Notes: a model not told the origin generated them from the letters alone. A stretch of 64,000 bases of DNA from Streptomyces flaveolus (GCF_000716535.1 NZ_JNWV01000021.1:103046-167045); one strand, 5' to 3'; positions 8,198 through 17,467 are shown, numbered from the stretch's first letter. Made by a program: numbers and translations.

Positions 8198-8974
8198 ATG
8201 ACCAAGAATGGTGCGGTTTCCGAGGCGGCCGAGGCCTTCCAGGCGGCGACGGAGCGGCTTGCTGATGTCCTCCCGAACGGCCTGCACGAGCGCGGTCCCC
8301 GCGGTGCGCTGCTGGCCGTCACCGGCTCGATGATCCCCATGCTCAACAGCATCATGAGTGTGACCGACGTGCCGTACGCGGCGGAGATCGAGCTGCTCTG
8401 CGAGAAGGCCGCCCCGCATGTCGCTCGGCTCCCCTGGAGCATCCGGCTGCGGGGCGAGCCCGGTGCGGAGATCCTCGGCATCGCCGCCGCTCACGGGCTC
8501 CGCACGCTCACTCAGCAGCCCTTCATGCTGCTTTCGCTGGACGAGGACCGCGACAACCGGGAGTCCGGCCAGGGGACCGTGACCGTGCGTCCGCTCGACG
8601 ACGACGAACACCAGACCTTCGCCACCGTCCTCGGCGCCGCCTTCGGGGCTCCACCGATGATCATCAGCAGCCTGTACACGCCCTTCGTCCTCGGGCAGCC
8701 CTTCGTCCGGGCCTACCTCGCCGAGGTGGACGGGGTGCCGGCCGGAGCGGGGCTGGCGATCCTCACCGAACGGCATGTCGGGCTCGCCAACATCGGTACC
8801 CTGCGCGACCACCGGCGGCAGGGGGTCGGCCGCGCGGTGACCGAGGCGATCCTGCGGGACGGCCGGGCCGCCGGGGCGCACACTGCGTATCTGCACTCCA
8901 GCGACGAGGCGCTGCCGCTCTTCGAACAGGTCGGTTTCCGCACCGAGGAGTCGTGGGCGACTTTCACGGCCTGA
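8198..8974 (+). CDS. GNAT-family N-acetyltransferase
   Basis: A 258-residue protein. The C-terminal half (about residues 130-258) is a GNAT domain: VTVRPLDDDEHQTF at its start, then IGTLRDHRRQGVGRAVTEAIL, which contains the acetyl-CoA-binding RRQGVG loop, and AYLHSSDEALPLFEQVGF near the end. The N-terminal half is probably a degenerate second GNAT-like domain. The substrate is unknown. ATG 8198 lacks a recognisable ribosome site and TACACT lies at 8185-8190, just upstream, so the message may be leaderless. The longer frame back to 8051 looks non-coding. Confidence 0.82.
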   Translation: MTKNGAVSEAAEAFQAATERLADVLPNGLHERGPRGALLAVTGSMIPMLNSIMSVTDVPYAAEIELLCEKAAPHVARLPWSIRLRGEPGAEILGIAAAHGLRTLTQQPFMLLSLDEDRDNRESGQGTVTVRPLDDDEHQTFATVLGAAFGAPPMIISSLYTPFVLGQPFVRAYLAEVDGVPAGAGLAILTERHVGLANIGTLRDHRRQGVGRAVTEAILRDGRAAGAHTAYLHSSDEALPLFEQVGFRTEESWATFTA

Positions 8975-8988
8975 ACGCGTGGGTGTTC

Positions 8989-9019
8989 AGCGGCCCCTGG
9001 GGTCGGCCGGTGGGCCGCT
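8989..9019. terminator. Hairpin between convergent GNAT and SRPBCC genes
   Basis: AGCGGCCC at 8989-8996 pairs with GGGCCGCT at 9012-9019 across a 15-base loop. It lies just after the GNAT stop (8974) and before the SRPBCC stop (9194), so it may serve both. The rest of 8975-9193 shows no gene. Confidence 0.5.
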
Positions 9020-9193
9020 GCGCCGGGCCCACGCCGCCCGGGGCGGATCACGTGTGCCGTCGTACGACGACCGCGCGCCCCGGACGGAGCAGGGGCCGCG
9101 GCGCCCGGCCGTCGGGAGGATGCCCGGTCATCCGGAAGGTGTCCGTGATCCGCGGGGTGCCCGCCGTCGCGAGCCGGGGCGGCGGGAAACGGA

Positions 9194-9676
9194 TCACGCG
9201 CTCGGCGGCCGTTCGTCCGTCAGCCGCGTGAGCTGGGCGTGCCACAGGTCGTCGAGGCGCTCCACCCAGGCGGGCGACAGCGTGTCGAACGTCTTGGGGA
9301 GAGAGGCGCGGACGGCGCTCTCGGCGACGATCTCCGTGCCGTCCCCGGCCTCGGTGAGCAGATACGTCTGATAAAGCCGGACACCGGTCCCGACACTCAT
9401 CCAGCCGAGCCGGCGGGGCGGTACGTGCTCCCCCACGTAGACCTCGAACCGGTGACCGGACCAGAGCACCTCGAAGGTCCGGGTGAAGGTCGGAGTGCTG
9501 ACCGCCTCGCACCCCGGAATCCAGCCGGTCCAGCCCGCCACGTCGGTGAGCAGGCGAAAGACCCGTTCGGGCGGGCCCGGTACGACGGCCTGGACGTGAT
9601 GGAAGCCGTGGGCTTCGGCAGGTGAGAAGCCGGACGGCCAGTGGATGTCCGGGTGGCTTTCTGCGGGGACGCGCAT
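9194..9676 (-). CDS. SRPBCC (START-like) family protein
   Basis: A 160-residue protein resembling polyketide cyclase/dehydrase and lipid-transport proteins of the SRPBCC fold. After a short N-terminus, HHVQAVVPGPPERVFRLLTDVAGWTGWIPGCEAV is the characteristic first strand, helices and tryptophan-proline motif. The C-terminal helix includes LDDLWHAQLTRL. These proteins bind hydrophobic ligands in a cavity. ATG 9676 has AGAGAGAG upstream; GTG 9691 is also in frame. It lies downstream of the VOC gene on the same strand with a 147-base gap, so co-transcription is possible but not shown. Confidence 0.72.
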   Translation of the reverse strand: MRVPAESHPDIHWPSGFSPAEAHGFHHVQAVVPGPPERVFRLLTDVAGWTGWIPGCEAVSTPTFTRTFEVLWSGHRFEVYVGEHVPPRRLGWMSVGTGVRLYQTYLLTEAGDGTEIVAESAVRASLPKTFDTLSPAWVERLDDLWHAQLTRLTDERPPSA

Positions 9677-9823
9677 CCGACTCTCTCTCACGCTGCTCGC
9701 GGCTTCAGGTCACCCTCCGGCGGCGCTGGCGGCGCGAGCCGGAGGACCTGCCCCTGCCCAGGATGCGGCATCCCCCATGGGGGTCCATACGTCATCCGAC
9801 TTGCCGTTCACCGGCCCGGCAGG

Positions 9824-10426
9824 TCAGCTCCCGCCGCTTCCGGTCTGCTCGGCCACCAGATACGCGGCGTACCACTCTGCCCAGCCCGTGTCCACGTCGC
9901 CGGTGCTCTTCAGCCGCTCGGCGTGCGCCGCGGCCGCCCGGCGCAGGGCCCGGGCGAGGTCGTCCGCTGAGGTGAAAGCCGTCGGGCCGGGACCGATACG
10001 GCCCGGCAGGCGGGAGGTGACCTCCTGGACCAGCCACGAGTTGCCGTCCGGATCGCGGAAGGGAAAGTGCGAACGGTAGCTCTCCCGCTCGGGGTGCAGT
10101 CCGGGCTCGGGAACGGCCCCTCCGGTGTGGTAGTAGTCGCCCACCTCGACCCCCAGTTCCACCAGCCTGTTCCGTTCCGCGACGATGTCGGGGACGCACA
10201 GGTACATGTTCTGGGCCGAGCCGGGTGCGGCCGTGGTCAGGCCCGTTCCGAACTGCACCGAACACGCCGAGCCCGGCGGGGTGACCTGCACCTTCGCGGG
10301 TGGCGTGCGGTCCAGTCGCCAACCGAGCCGTAGATAGAACTCCTTGGCCCGCTCTACGTCGGACACGGGGATCGTCACCACCTCGAGCCGCTCGTCGGAG
10401 ATGAACCGCGCCGGTTCTGCCGCCAT
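9824..10426 (-). CDS. VOC-superfamily (glyoxalase/bleomycin-resistance-like) protein
   Basis: A 200-residue protein. Residues 14-130 form a VOC module: LEVVTIPVSDVERAKEFYLRLGW, then VQFGTG, MYLCVPDIVAERNRLVELGVEVGD and FPFRDPDGNSWLVQEV, which are the usual beta-alpha-beta-beta-beta repeats. Such proteins bind a metal or a drug. The C-terminal 50 residues are helical, with DTGWAEWYAAYLVAEQTG, seen as an addition to VOC domains in some actinobacteria. ATG 10426 follows GGAGG, so the start is well supported. Function beyond the fold is unknown. Confidence 0.82.
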   Translation of the reverse strand: MAAEPARFISDERLEVVTIPVSDVERAKEFYLRLGWRLDRTPPAKVQVTPPGSACSVQFGTGLTTAAPGSAQNMYLCVPDIVAERNRLVELGVEVGDYYHTGGAVPEPGLHPERESYRSHFPFRDPDGNSWLVQEVTSRLPGRIGPGPTAFTSADDLARALRRAAAAHAERLKSTGDVDTGWAEWYAAYLVAEQTGSGGS

Positions 10427-10788
10427 GACGTATGCCTCCTCACTTCGGACATCTCACACGTACCTGGATGAACCCTACGTCTCCACCAGCATCAAAACCA
10501 ATAAGGTTGGATATGTATCTAAGTACTCGAGGTCGATCGCCGAGGACGCGTCGTCTCTGCCCGTACAGTGCCACCCGCCTGAGCAGCCGCTACGACGGTC
10601 CGTCACCGGGCGCCGTGCCCCGCGACGGACATGTGATCCCCGGCGCCCCCGGATTCCGTGTCCCTAGTGAGCGGGCCGAACCCCGGCGCCCCGAGCCGGC
10701 CGCACCGGTCCGCCGGTCGCGCACCGGCTCGGTGGACGGCCTCCGCCCCTCCGGCGGCGGACACACACTTCTTCTTCGAGGAGACGGT
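10427..10788. promoter_or_regulatory. Divergent gap between VOC and SDR genes
   Basis: The first 90 bases are AT-richer than the surroundings and contain the VOC ribosome site and probably its promoter, including AAGGTTGGATATGTATCTAAG near 10504-10524. The remaining 250 bases are GC-rich without a convincing gene. GAGGAGAC just before 10789 is the SDR ribosome site. Confidence 0.4.
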
Positions 10789-11595
10789 ATGGGACGTGTG
10801 GAGAACAAGATCGCCCTGGTGACGGGCGCGGCACGCGGGCTGGGCCGCAGTCACGCCGTACGCCTCGCCGAGGAGGGTGCCGACATCATCGCGCTGGACA
10901 TCTGCGCAACGGTCGCCGGCATCGGCTATCCGATGGCCACCCCCGGCGATCTGCGCATCACCGGGGACCTGGTGACCGAGGCGGGCCGCCGGGTCGTGAC
11001 GGCCCAGGTGGACGTCCGAGAACGCCAGGCTCTCGCGGAGGCGGTGCAAGCCGGGGTCGCCGAACTCGGGGGCCTGGACATCGTGGTGGCCAACGCGGGT
11101 GTGGCGGCGTTCGGGCGCTGGAACGACACGGACGGGCAGCAGTGGGAGGCGGTGATAGGTGTGAACCTCACCGGCACCTGGAACACGATGGTCGCCACGA
11201 TTCCGCATCTGCAGGCCCGCGGCGGCGGTTCGGTCGTGGTCATCGGCTCGGTCGCCAGCGTCGAGGGCCTGCCCTGCGCGGAGGCCTACACGGCCTCCCA
11301 GCACGGTGTCTTCGGACTGGTGCGCTCGCTGTCCGCCGAACTGATCGAGGACCGCATCCGTGTCAACGCGGTCCGCCCGATCGGCGTATCCGGGACGGGC
11401 ATGCCGCAGACGCTGCCCGCGGTGGCGGACGTCCAGGCGGACACCCGGGTGGGGTCCACGTTCCACCAAGGGTTCGCGGCCGACACCGTCGAACCCGCGG
11501 AGGTCAGCAACGCGGTGCTGTATCTGGCCTCCGACGAATCACGGTACGTCACCGGTACCGCCATGCCCGTGAACGCCGGCCTGATCAGTCGCTGA
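10789..11595 (+). CDS. Short-chain dehydrogenase/reductase with altered active site
   Basis: A 268-residue SDR starting at ATG 10789 behind GAGGAGAC. The cofactor motif TGAARGLG follows IALVTG near residue 10, NAG appears in VVANAGVAAFG, and the catalytic serine is in VVIGSVASVEG. The catalytic tyrosine is Y167 in AYTASQHG, but the lysine expected four residues later is glutamine Q171 (codon CAG at 11299). The insert GYPMATPGDLRITGDLVTEAGRR after the second strand resembles the mycofactocin-associated/carveol dehydrogenase SDR group, which holds NAD tightly. The K-to-Q change should weaken normal catalysis unless the family tolerates it or this is a mutation. Confidence 0.82.
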   Translation: MGRVENKIALVTGAARGLGRSHAVRLAEEGADIIALDICATVAGIGYPMATPGDLRITGDLVTEAGRRVVTAQVDVRERQALAEAVQAGVAELGGLDIVVANAGVAAFGRWNDTDGQQWEAVIGVNLTGTWNTMVATIPHLQARGGGSVVVIGSVASVEGLPCAEAYTASQHGVFGLVRSLSAELIEDRIRVNAVRPIGVSGTGMPQTLPAVADVQADTRVGSTFHQGFAADTVEPAEVSNAVLYLASDESRYVTGTAMPVNAGLISR

Positions 11596-11950
11596 CCACG
11601 CGACGCGCTCCGCGGGTTCACGGGCGCATCGTCGCTGCGCGAGTCCTTCGCCGGTCCCCTCCAGGCCAGGTGACCGGCCCACGGGTTCGCCATCCGGCCG
11701 GTTCCGCCGACTCGTTCGCAGCGGAACCCGGAGACGAGGAAGTCCGAGGCGGCGGACCATCTCGGGCTTGAGCCGACGGGTGTGAACCTTTCGGGGTCCC
11801 GTCCGCGTTGTCGGATGGGAAGCTCCGCCGCACGATCGAGGTGCGGCGGACCCGGCGGCCGTCCCTTCTCCCCCGGCGGGACGGCCGCCTTCCGCCGCGC
11901 GCGTCACCGCGCTGTCCAACAGCCCCGACGCCCGCGATGAGCAGCGCTGA

Positions 11951-12600
11951 CGTGACCGTGCCGAGGGCGGGCCGGCCACTCGCCCTCGCGTCCCTGGTGT
12001 CGCCTACGCCCCGGAGCACGGGCGCGCCGGCAGGGCCGTCCTGCGTGGCCGCGTCCAGGGGCGCGACCTGTGGCAGGTCGCCATTCCCGGCACGACGCCG
12101 GGGCAGCTCACCCTGCTCCGCGACCAGTGTCTGGCGCTGGAGGCCTGGCCCGGAGTGCCCGTCCGGATCTCGGGGGGCCCCGACCCCCGAGCGGTCACCG
12201 CCATGGTCACCGACCAGGGGCGCCTCGTCCTCACTTACCCGGACGGGCATGGAGTGCCGGCGCGCAGGATGCCGTCGGTGCCCAGGGTCAGCTCGCCGGG
12301 TGCGCGTCCGGCCGACACCGGCCTGCCCCGGGACTGGTTCGACCTGCTGGACCTGTCAGAGGGCCCGTACAAGAGGCCGACTCCACCCGGCTGGAGCACG
12401 GCAAGGCGACCCCCAGGGGAGCCGAGCGGACCGTCTTCGTCCCGTTCATGGAGCAGATCGGCACGGGCCGGTACCGAGAGGACGAGGGAGACGCCTTCCT
12501 GCCGCCGGGGGTACGGCTGAGCAGCGAGGACTTCGCCGGCGCGCACGCCGGTGCCGTGTTCGGCAATAGCGTCGGCCCCCTGCCCCTCCCCGTCCGATGA
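11951..12600 (+). pseudogene. Degenerate coding region, family not recognised
   Basis: From 11951 to about 12430 one frame reads as a plausible protein (RDLWQVAIPGTTPGQL near 12062, then LVLTYPDGHGVPA near 12229 and LPRDWFDLLDLSEGPY near 12325). It has no start codon between its upstream stop and 12155. After about 12430 the protein-like sequence continues in another frame (RTVFVPFMEQIGTGRYREDE) to a stop at 12600. This suggests a broken gene with at least one indel and a lost start. I do not recognise the family. The flanking 11596-11950 and 12601-13391 stretches contain only short, unconvincing fragments. Confidence 0.35.
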
Positions 12601-13391
12601 GAGACGCACATGTCACGGCGGGCACCCATGCGGACGGGCCCCGTGGCGCCGGGCCGGCGATCGAGGCACCCGACAGCCCTCACCTGCTCGCCCGACCGGG
12701 TCACCGCCGAGCTGTACGTCGCGCATGCCGCCGACAACCCACGGCTGCACCCGGTCCGACACCGCCGCGGTGGCCGAGCGGCACCGGACCGAACTCCTCG
12801 CGCTGCGTACCCGCAATCTCTGATAGCACGGCGCCGCGCCATGGTTCCGATGTCGGTCCCTTCGGTCTCTTCGGCAGCGCACGGAATCCGCGGATACCGG
12901 TGGAATCCGGTCGTACCGCGGCCAGTGGTGTCGCGGTACGACCCGGGTGGGAAGGGACGGAGTCAGGGCCGGTGCGCGGGCCGGCTTTCGACGTCCAGCG
13001 CTGCCGGGCGGCTGCCCCGGCCACGCTCTGCTGGTTCTGCCGGGCCGTGCCGGACGGTCGTGGCGGCGGCCGGACGTCCACGATGGTCCCCGAGGGCGAC
13101 GGTGCCCGGATCGACGCCCATCCGACCCGGCAGCCCGAGGACTTCCCCAGGGCAAGATGCTCAGCCCTGCTCCCGGTCGCCGCTCCCGCGGACAGGCACC
13201 CCTCACACCCCGTAGGGCAGACGTTCGTCACCGGGCCCCGAGCAATACCGGTCGGCCGTTGGTGGGTCAGTCGGCGTGGGTGTGTGCCTCGCGTACACAC
13301 ATGGCTAGTATGAGCGACCACAGACATACCGACGCCACCCTCACACCTGTCGCCACCTTGCGACCTACGGTGGAGCAAGGAGTATGAGCGG

Positions 13392-14297
13392 GTGAGTACA
13401 GCTTCCGTGGCAGTCCCGGGACCGGGGCACACCCGGGCGTTCCTGCGCCTGGTGATGATCGAGCACTCGGTGTTCGCGCTGCCCTTCGCCTACATCGCCG
13501 CCCTCACCGCCATGTACGAGCGGGACCGCGCCGTCCAGTGGGTGGACCTGCTGCTGGTGACCGTGGCGATGGTGGCCCTGCGCACCTTCGCGATGGCCGC
13601 GAACCGGATCATCGACCGTGAGATCGACGCCCGCAACCCGCGCACCGCCGGCCGTGAGCTGGTGACCGGGGCCGTGTCCGTGCGGAACGCGCGGACGGGC
13701 GCGCTGATCGCCGTCGTGGTCTTCCTCGCCGCCGCGGCCCTGTTGAACCCCCTGTGCCTGGCGCTGGCACCCGTCGCCGTGGTGCCCATGGTGGTCTACC
13801 CCTACGCCAAGCGCTTCACGAACTTCCCGCAGGCCTTCCTCGCCCTGGCCCAGACGATGGGGCCGGTCGGAGCCTGGCTGGCCGTGACCGGTACCTGGAA
13901 CTGGGACGCGGTCATCCTCGGCGGCGCGGTGGGCATATGGATCGGCGGCTTCGACCTGATCTACGCCTGCCAGGACGTCGACACCGACCGCGCGATCGGT
14001 GTGAAGTCGGTGCCGGCGCGATTCGGTGTCCCGGCCGCCATCTGGGGAGCGCGGGCCTGCCACACCATCACGACGGCCCTGTTCGTCTGGTACGCCCTCG
14101 CCACCCACGCGGGCCCGCTTCTGTGGCTGGGTCTGCTCATCGTGGCCGGGGCCTTCGGCTATGAGCACACCCTGGTCCGCCCGCACGACCTGTCCCGCCT
14201 CAAGCGCGCCTTCTTCCAGGTGAACGGCTTCATCGGCATCGCCCTGTTCGTGTGCGCACTGCTCGACCTGCTGGTGCGGGGTCTCTCCCTCCGCTGA
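13392..14297 (+). CDS. mqnP: UbiA-family prenyltransferase, probable MqnP (menaquinone pathway)
   Basis: A 301-residue integral membrane prenyltransferase with about eight hydrophobic helices. The first aspartate-rich motif is in ANRIIDREIDARNPRTAGREL and the second in DLIYACQDVDTDRAIGVKS. Together they bind the prenyl diphosphate through magnesium. It resembles 4-hydroxybenzoate octaprenyltransferases, which in Streptomyces act as MqnP in the futalosine route to menaquinone; the precise acceptor is inferred. GTG 13392 follows AAGGAG at 13377-13382. A three-codon ATG frame (13384-13395) overlaps the start. No ubiX/ubiD-type partner lies beside it, unlike the usual arrangement. Confidence 0.85.
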   Translation: MSTASVAVPGPGHTRAFLRLVMIEHSVFALPFAYIAALTAMYERDRAVQWVDLLLVTVAMVALRTFAMAANRIIDREIDARNPRTAGRELVTGAVSVRNARTGALIAVVVFLAAAALLNPLCLALAPVAVVPMVVYPYAKRFTNFPQAFLALAQTMGPVGAWLAVTGTWNWDAVILGGAVGIWIGGFDLIYACQDVDTDRAIGVKSVPARFGVPAAIWGARACHTITTALFVWYALATHAGPLLWLGLLIVAGAFGYEHTLVRPHDLSRLKRAFFQVNGFIGIALFVCALLDLLVRGLSLR

Positions 14298-14310
14298 GCT
14301 CCCAGCGGGT

Positions 14311-14405
14311 GCCGGCGGCCAGGGCCTCGACGGCTTGCGGACGCCTTCGCCGCAGGCCGGGGCGGCCTGGGTGCAGTTGGCGATGTGCTGTTCGACGGTC
14401 CGGCG
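14311..14405 (-). pseudogene. Relic of a catalase C-terminus
   Basis: This stretch matches the 3' end of the catalase gene at 24117-24212 almost base for base, with about five substitutions and one missing base after position 14334. Read on the minus strand it gives the catalase tail motif ([12 protein letters not shown] then AVEALAAG across the frameshift). No other part of a catalase is visible nearby. It lies just downstream of the prenyltransferase. It is therefore a detached fragment, either from a second decayed catalase gene or copied from the intact one. Confidence 0.8.
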
Positions 14406-14558
14406 GGGGGCGAGGATTCCAGGATGACGGATGTGGTCCGCACCGGCCCACGGCCGGTCGTGCCGGATCGACCGTGAACCGGTGATACGCGTCCGAGCTG
14501 TCCCACGCCGACGTCATGCCGGGACCGAGGCGCGGGCGCCGCGCTCGGGACGCCGGTT

Positions 14559-15494
14559 TCAGTCGCCGTTCCCCCGGCGAGCGGCGGCGGCCAGGGCCCG
14601 GAACTCGTCCCAGCGCACCTTGGGCCGCGGCAGCGCGCGCCGTTCGAGATAGCGCTCGGTGGCCCGCTTCGTCCGGCGCAGCACGCCCAGGGCGTCACTG
14701 GCGCGCCCGGAGCCCATCGGTTCCACGACCTTCTCCGGGACCAGCAGCAGTCGGTCACCGGCTGTCTCCAGCCGGCCGCGGACCAGCGCGTTGTGCATGT
14801 TGTTCATCAACTCGTCGTGGCGGTGCACCAGCAGCGAGGCGGGCCCGGGAACCGCGGCGCAGTCGGCGGGCACCTCCATGGCGTAGCCGCCGTCGGTGGG
14901 CGCCGGACGCGTACGGGCCAGGACCGGTGCTCCGGACGCGTCGCGGGCCGCCAGCACCGCGCTGGCGTACCTGGACAGCTGCTCGGCGCCCGGCAGCGGG
15001 CTCGGGCCGGCGTCCGGCCGGCCGTCCTGCGGCCCGGTCACGTTGAACGGCGGCCTGACGACGACCCGCTCGGGCGTCACCGTGATCAGCAGTCGCAGGT
15101 AGTACCAGTCCATCGTCCAGCGCACGGGAGCGGAGACGTACGACCGGCTGTGCGGCTGCCGTTCGAAGAGCATCCGCCAGTAGTCCTCGGCGCCTTCGGG
15201 GCCCGTCATGATCTCGTCGGGGCATTCCGCCCTGCCGCCCACGAAGATCTGCGGCGCGTCGGTGAGATCGCTGCCCGTGGGGTCGGAGAAGAGCAGGCCG
15301 ACGCGTCCGTCGCGGCGGACGTTCAGTGCCTTCTGCGCGAAGGCGAGCGAGGTGGTCAGCAGCAGGGTGCCGTCCTCGTTCCGGCGTACGGCCGTCGGCC
15401 AGGCGGCTGGGGTGCCGTCTCGTCCGAGAGTGACGAACTCGCAGGTTCGGTAGGCGTCCAGGACGTCCAGGGGCGCTTCGTCGAGCGTTGTCAC
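14559..15494 (-). CDS. FMN-binding split-barrel (pyridoxamine oxidase-like) protein
   Basis: A 311-residue protein. Residues 1-165 form a pyridoxamine-5-phosphate-oxidase-like split barrel: CEFVTLGRDGTPAAWPTAVRRNEDGTLLLTTSLAFAQKALNVRRDGRVGLLF covers the usual substrate and flavin-binding strands, followed by IFVGGRAEC and WTMDWYYLRLLITVTPERVVV. The C-terminal half (about 175-311) has a second, weaker domain ending in a basic helical segment. It may bind FMN or F420; the substrate is unknown. GTG 15494 follows GGAGAGAAG. It stands alone, convergent with the prenyltransferase across the catalase relic. Confidence 0.78.
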   Translation of the reverse strand: MTTLDEAPLDVLDAYRTCEFVTLGRDGTPAAWPTAVRRNEDGTLLLTTSLAFAQKALNVRRDGRVGLLFSDPTGSDLTDAPQIFVGGRAECPDEIMTGPEGAEDYWRMLFERQPHSRSYVSAPVRWTMDWYYLRLLITVTPERVVVRPPFNVTGPQDGRPDAGPSPLPGAEQLSRYASAVLAARDASGAPVLARTRPAPTDGGYAMEVPADCAAVPGPASLLVHRHDELMNNMHNALVRGRLETAGDRLLLVPEKVVEPMGSGRASDALGVLRRTKRATERYLERRALPRPKVRWDEFRALAAAARRGNGD

Positions 15495-16390
15495 GGTTCT
15501 TCTCTCCAGTGAGCAGGCGTGGCAGACGGCGGTGCGGCCTCCCCGTGGTCATCGGACGCGGGCGCCGGGTTTCCCGGGGCCGCGCTTCGCCCGGCGCCTC
15601 CCGACGAGGACCCGCTTCGGGAGACACGTGTTCATGACTGGTGGTGGGGCAACTGCCGCCCGTCATCGGGTGGTTCGTTCGGCACTCGGGGCCGGCCGTC
15701 GTGGGCAGGCTACCAGTGTGTGCCGCACGTGCCCGCCGGTCCCGGCCGTACCAACATCGGTCGTCAGAGGAGGGTCACGTGCCGGGACACGTGGTCTGCG
15801 GCACTGAAGACGGGTCGTGTCGAAACGGCGCCGGCTCCGGTCGCAGGACTGGCTTGGGCCGACTTGCGCACCGGTGCGCAGGGCCGGGGATCGGGTCAGG
15901 CTCCGGCTCCCTTCCGGGGCCCGTGCGCGTGGGTGGCAGGCCGACTGCGGCCGCACCACGGCATGGCGCAGCGGCACGCTGGGGACACATTCGTCTTCCT
16001 GGTCCTCCTCCAGTGGGTCGGAGACGATCACCGCCGCACCCTCGCACAGGCCCGAGGCAGCATGGACGCGCGTGTTTTCCTCGCCCGATCCGTGAACCCG
16101 CGCAGGTTACCGGTCCGTTGTCTCAGCGGAGGACTCCTGCGGCCGGTGTGTTCATCGGCTGGCCCGGCCGCAGGAAGGGAGCGGCCGTCCACACGTACTT
16201 CCCTGATGTGGGGGCGGCCGCTTCACCCCCGTCGGCCCGGGAACGCTCTTCCGAGCGAAGCGGTGATCGAACCGCCACGGGGCCCACCCTCACTCGGGCC
16301 GGCCCCGGCCCTCGCTACGCTGACGCACCTGTCCCCCTTCGAAGCGTTAGAGTCGAGGGCAGTCAGGTGTCTCGGTGTGAAGGACAAGGT
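15495..16390. other. Long gap before the ECF sigma gene, no gene seen
   Basis: No frame in these 896 bases shows a recognisable protein, ribosome site and codon bias together. Open frames here are long only because of high GC. The last 100 bases carry the leader of the sigma factor gene. Much of the gap may be decayed sequence. Confidence 0.4.
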
Positions 16391-17356
16391 ATGGGCGGGT
16401 CGTGGGATGACGCCGGGACATGGGAGGACGCCGCCCTGACCCGGGCCGCGCAGGCCGGCGATGTGTCGGCCCTGGCCCTGCTGCTGGAGCGGCACCGGCC
16501 CAGGATGCGCGCGGTGGCACTCAGCCTGCTGGGGCCGGGTCCGGACGTGGACGACGTCATGCAGGAGGCGGCGCTGGTGGCGCTTCGGCGGATCGTGGAC
16601 GTACGCGATCCCGAAGCGGTGGGACCGTGGCTGCGCATGGTGGTACGCAACCACTGCCGCAGCCTGCTGCGGTCCTCCTGGCGGACGGAACTCGTGGACG
16701 AGGTGCCGCTGCCGCAGGACGACGGCACACCCGAGCAGGTGCTGGAGAGCCACGCGCTGCGGGACTGGATCTGGGAGGCGGTCGAGTCGCTGTCCCCCAC
16801 CCTGCGGCTGCCGGTGGTGCTGCGCTACTTCTCCACCGGGATCACCTCCTACCAGCAGATCGCCGAGGCCTGTGCGGTGCCGGTGCGTACCGTGCGCAGC
16901 CGCCTGCACGACGCCCGCGCCGCCCTGGCCCGGACCCTGGCGGCCACGGTGGACTCCGGGCACGAGGACGTGCTGCGCCGTACGGCCGAGAGCTGGCGGG
17001 AGGCGCACGACACGCTCGCGGCCGCCGAGCGCGGCGAGTTCCACAGGGTGGTCGAGGACCGCTACTCGCCCGGGGTCGCACTGCTGGTGGGCGGGGAACG
17101 GCTCGGCGGTGTCGACCTGATGCTGGCGGGCATGGACTGCGACCTCTCGGCGGGGGTGCGCCAGCGGCCCCGTCACATCGTGGCCGGCCGGTCCCTGGTC
17201 GTGTGGGAGATGGACCTGATCAACCCGGCGGACGACCCGGACCACTGCCCGCCGGCAGTCGCCTGGATCATGACGCTGGACGGGGGTCGCGTCGACCGGG
17301 TCTCGCTGTACCACAGCCCCCGCCCGGAGGCGCTCGCCAAGCCCGTGGCGGTCTGA
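16391..17356 (+). CDS. ECF sigma factor with C-terminal SnoaL-like extension
   Basis: A 321-residue sigma factor. Region 2 (about residues 15-95) includes ALALLLERHRPRMRAVALSLLG, the DVDDVMQEAALVALRRI helix and WLRMVVRNHCRSLLR. Region 4 (about 125-180) has LRLPVVLRYFSTGITSYQQIAEACAVPVRTVRSRLHDARAAL, the -35-binding helix-turn-helix. The final 130 residues form an alpha/beta extension of the SnoaL/NTF2 type, known in several ECF groups to control sigma activity in place of an anti-sigma factor. No anti-sigma gene is adjacent, in agreement. ATG 16391 follows AAGGACAAGG. The hydrolase 111 bases downstream is a possible target. Confidence 0.88.
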   Translation: MGGSWDDAGTWEDAALTRAAQAGDVSALALLLERHRPRMRAVALSLLGPGPDVDDVMQEAALVALRRIVDVRDPEAVGPWLRMVVRNHCRSLLRSSWRTELVDEVPLPQDDGTPEQVLESHALRDWIWEAVESLSPTLRLPVVLRYFSTGITSYQQIAEACAVPVRTVRSRLHDARAALARTLAATVDSGHEDVLRRTAESWREAHDTLAAAERGEFHRVVEDRYSPGVALLVGGERLGGVDLMLAGMDCDLSAGVRQRPRHIVAGRSLVVWEMDLINPADDPDHCPPAVAWIMTLDGGRVDRVSLYHSPRPEALAKPVAV

Positions 17357-17396
17357 GCCCACCCCTGTCCACCCTGTGACCCGGATCACGTAAACC

Positions 17397-17425
17397 GGAT
17401 CCAACTTTCCGGCTGCGGCGGCGTC
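17397..17425 (+). promoter_or_regulatory. Possible ECF-type promoter of the alpha/beta hydrolase gene
   Basis: GGATCCAAC at 17397-17405 is followed after 16 bases by CGTC at 17422-17425. This resembles the GGAAC...CGTC form of ECF promoters and lies 42 bases before the hydrolase ATG. It would fit control by the sigma factor encoded directly upstream, but a match this short in high-GC DNA is weak evidence. Confidence 0.3.
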
Positions 17426-17467
17426 GTGTCGGTGTATCCCACATCCACACGGCTCATGGAGGCCCCG

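Noticed and set aside
9772..9783. Perfect 12-bp palindrome CCCCCATGGGGG between the VOC and SRPBCC genes
   Set aside because: Short GC-rich palindromes with no loop are expected by chance here, and no partner site or promoter is evident.
13301..13387. Possible 28-residue leader peptide just before the prenyltransferase gene
   Set aside because: It ends five bases before the GTG start, which would suit a leader, but has no ribosome site and no attenuator-like codon runs or hairpins.
13384..13395. Three-codon ATG frame overlapping the prenyltransferase start
   Set aside because: ATG AGC GGG TGA fits the ribosome site spacing nearly as well as GTG 13392, but such short frames arise easily by chance and there is no other support.
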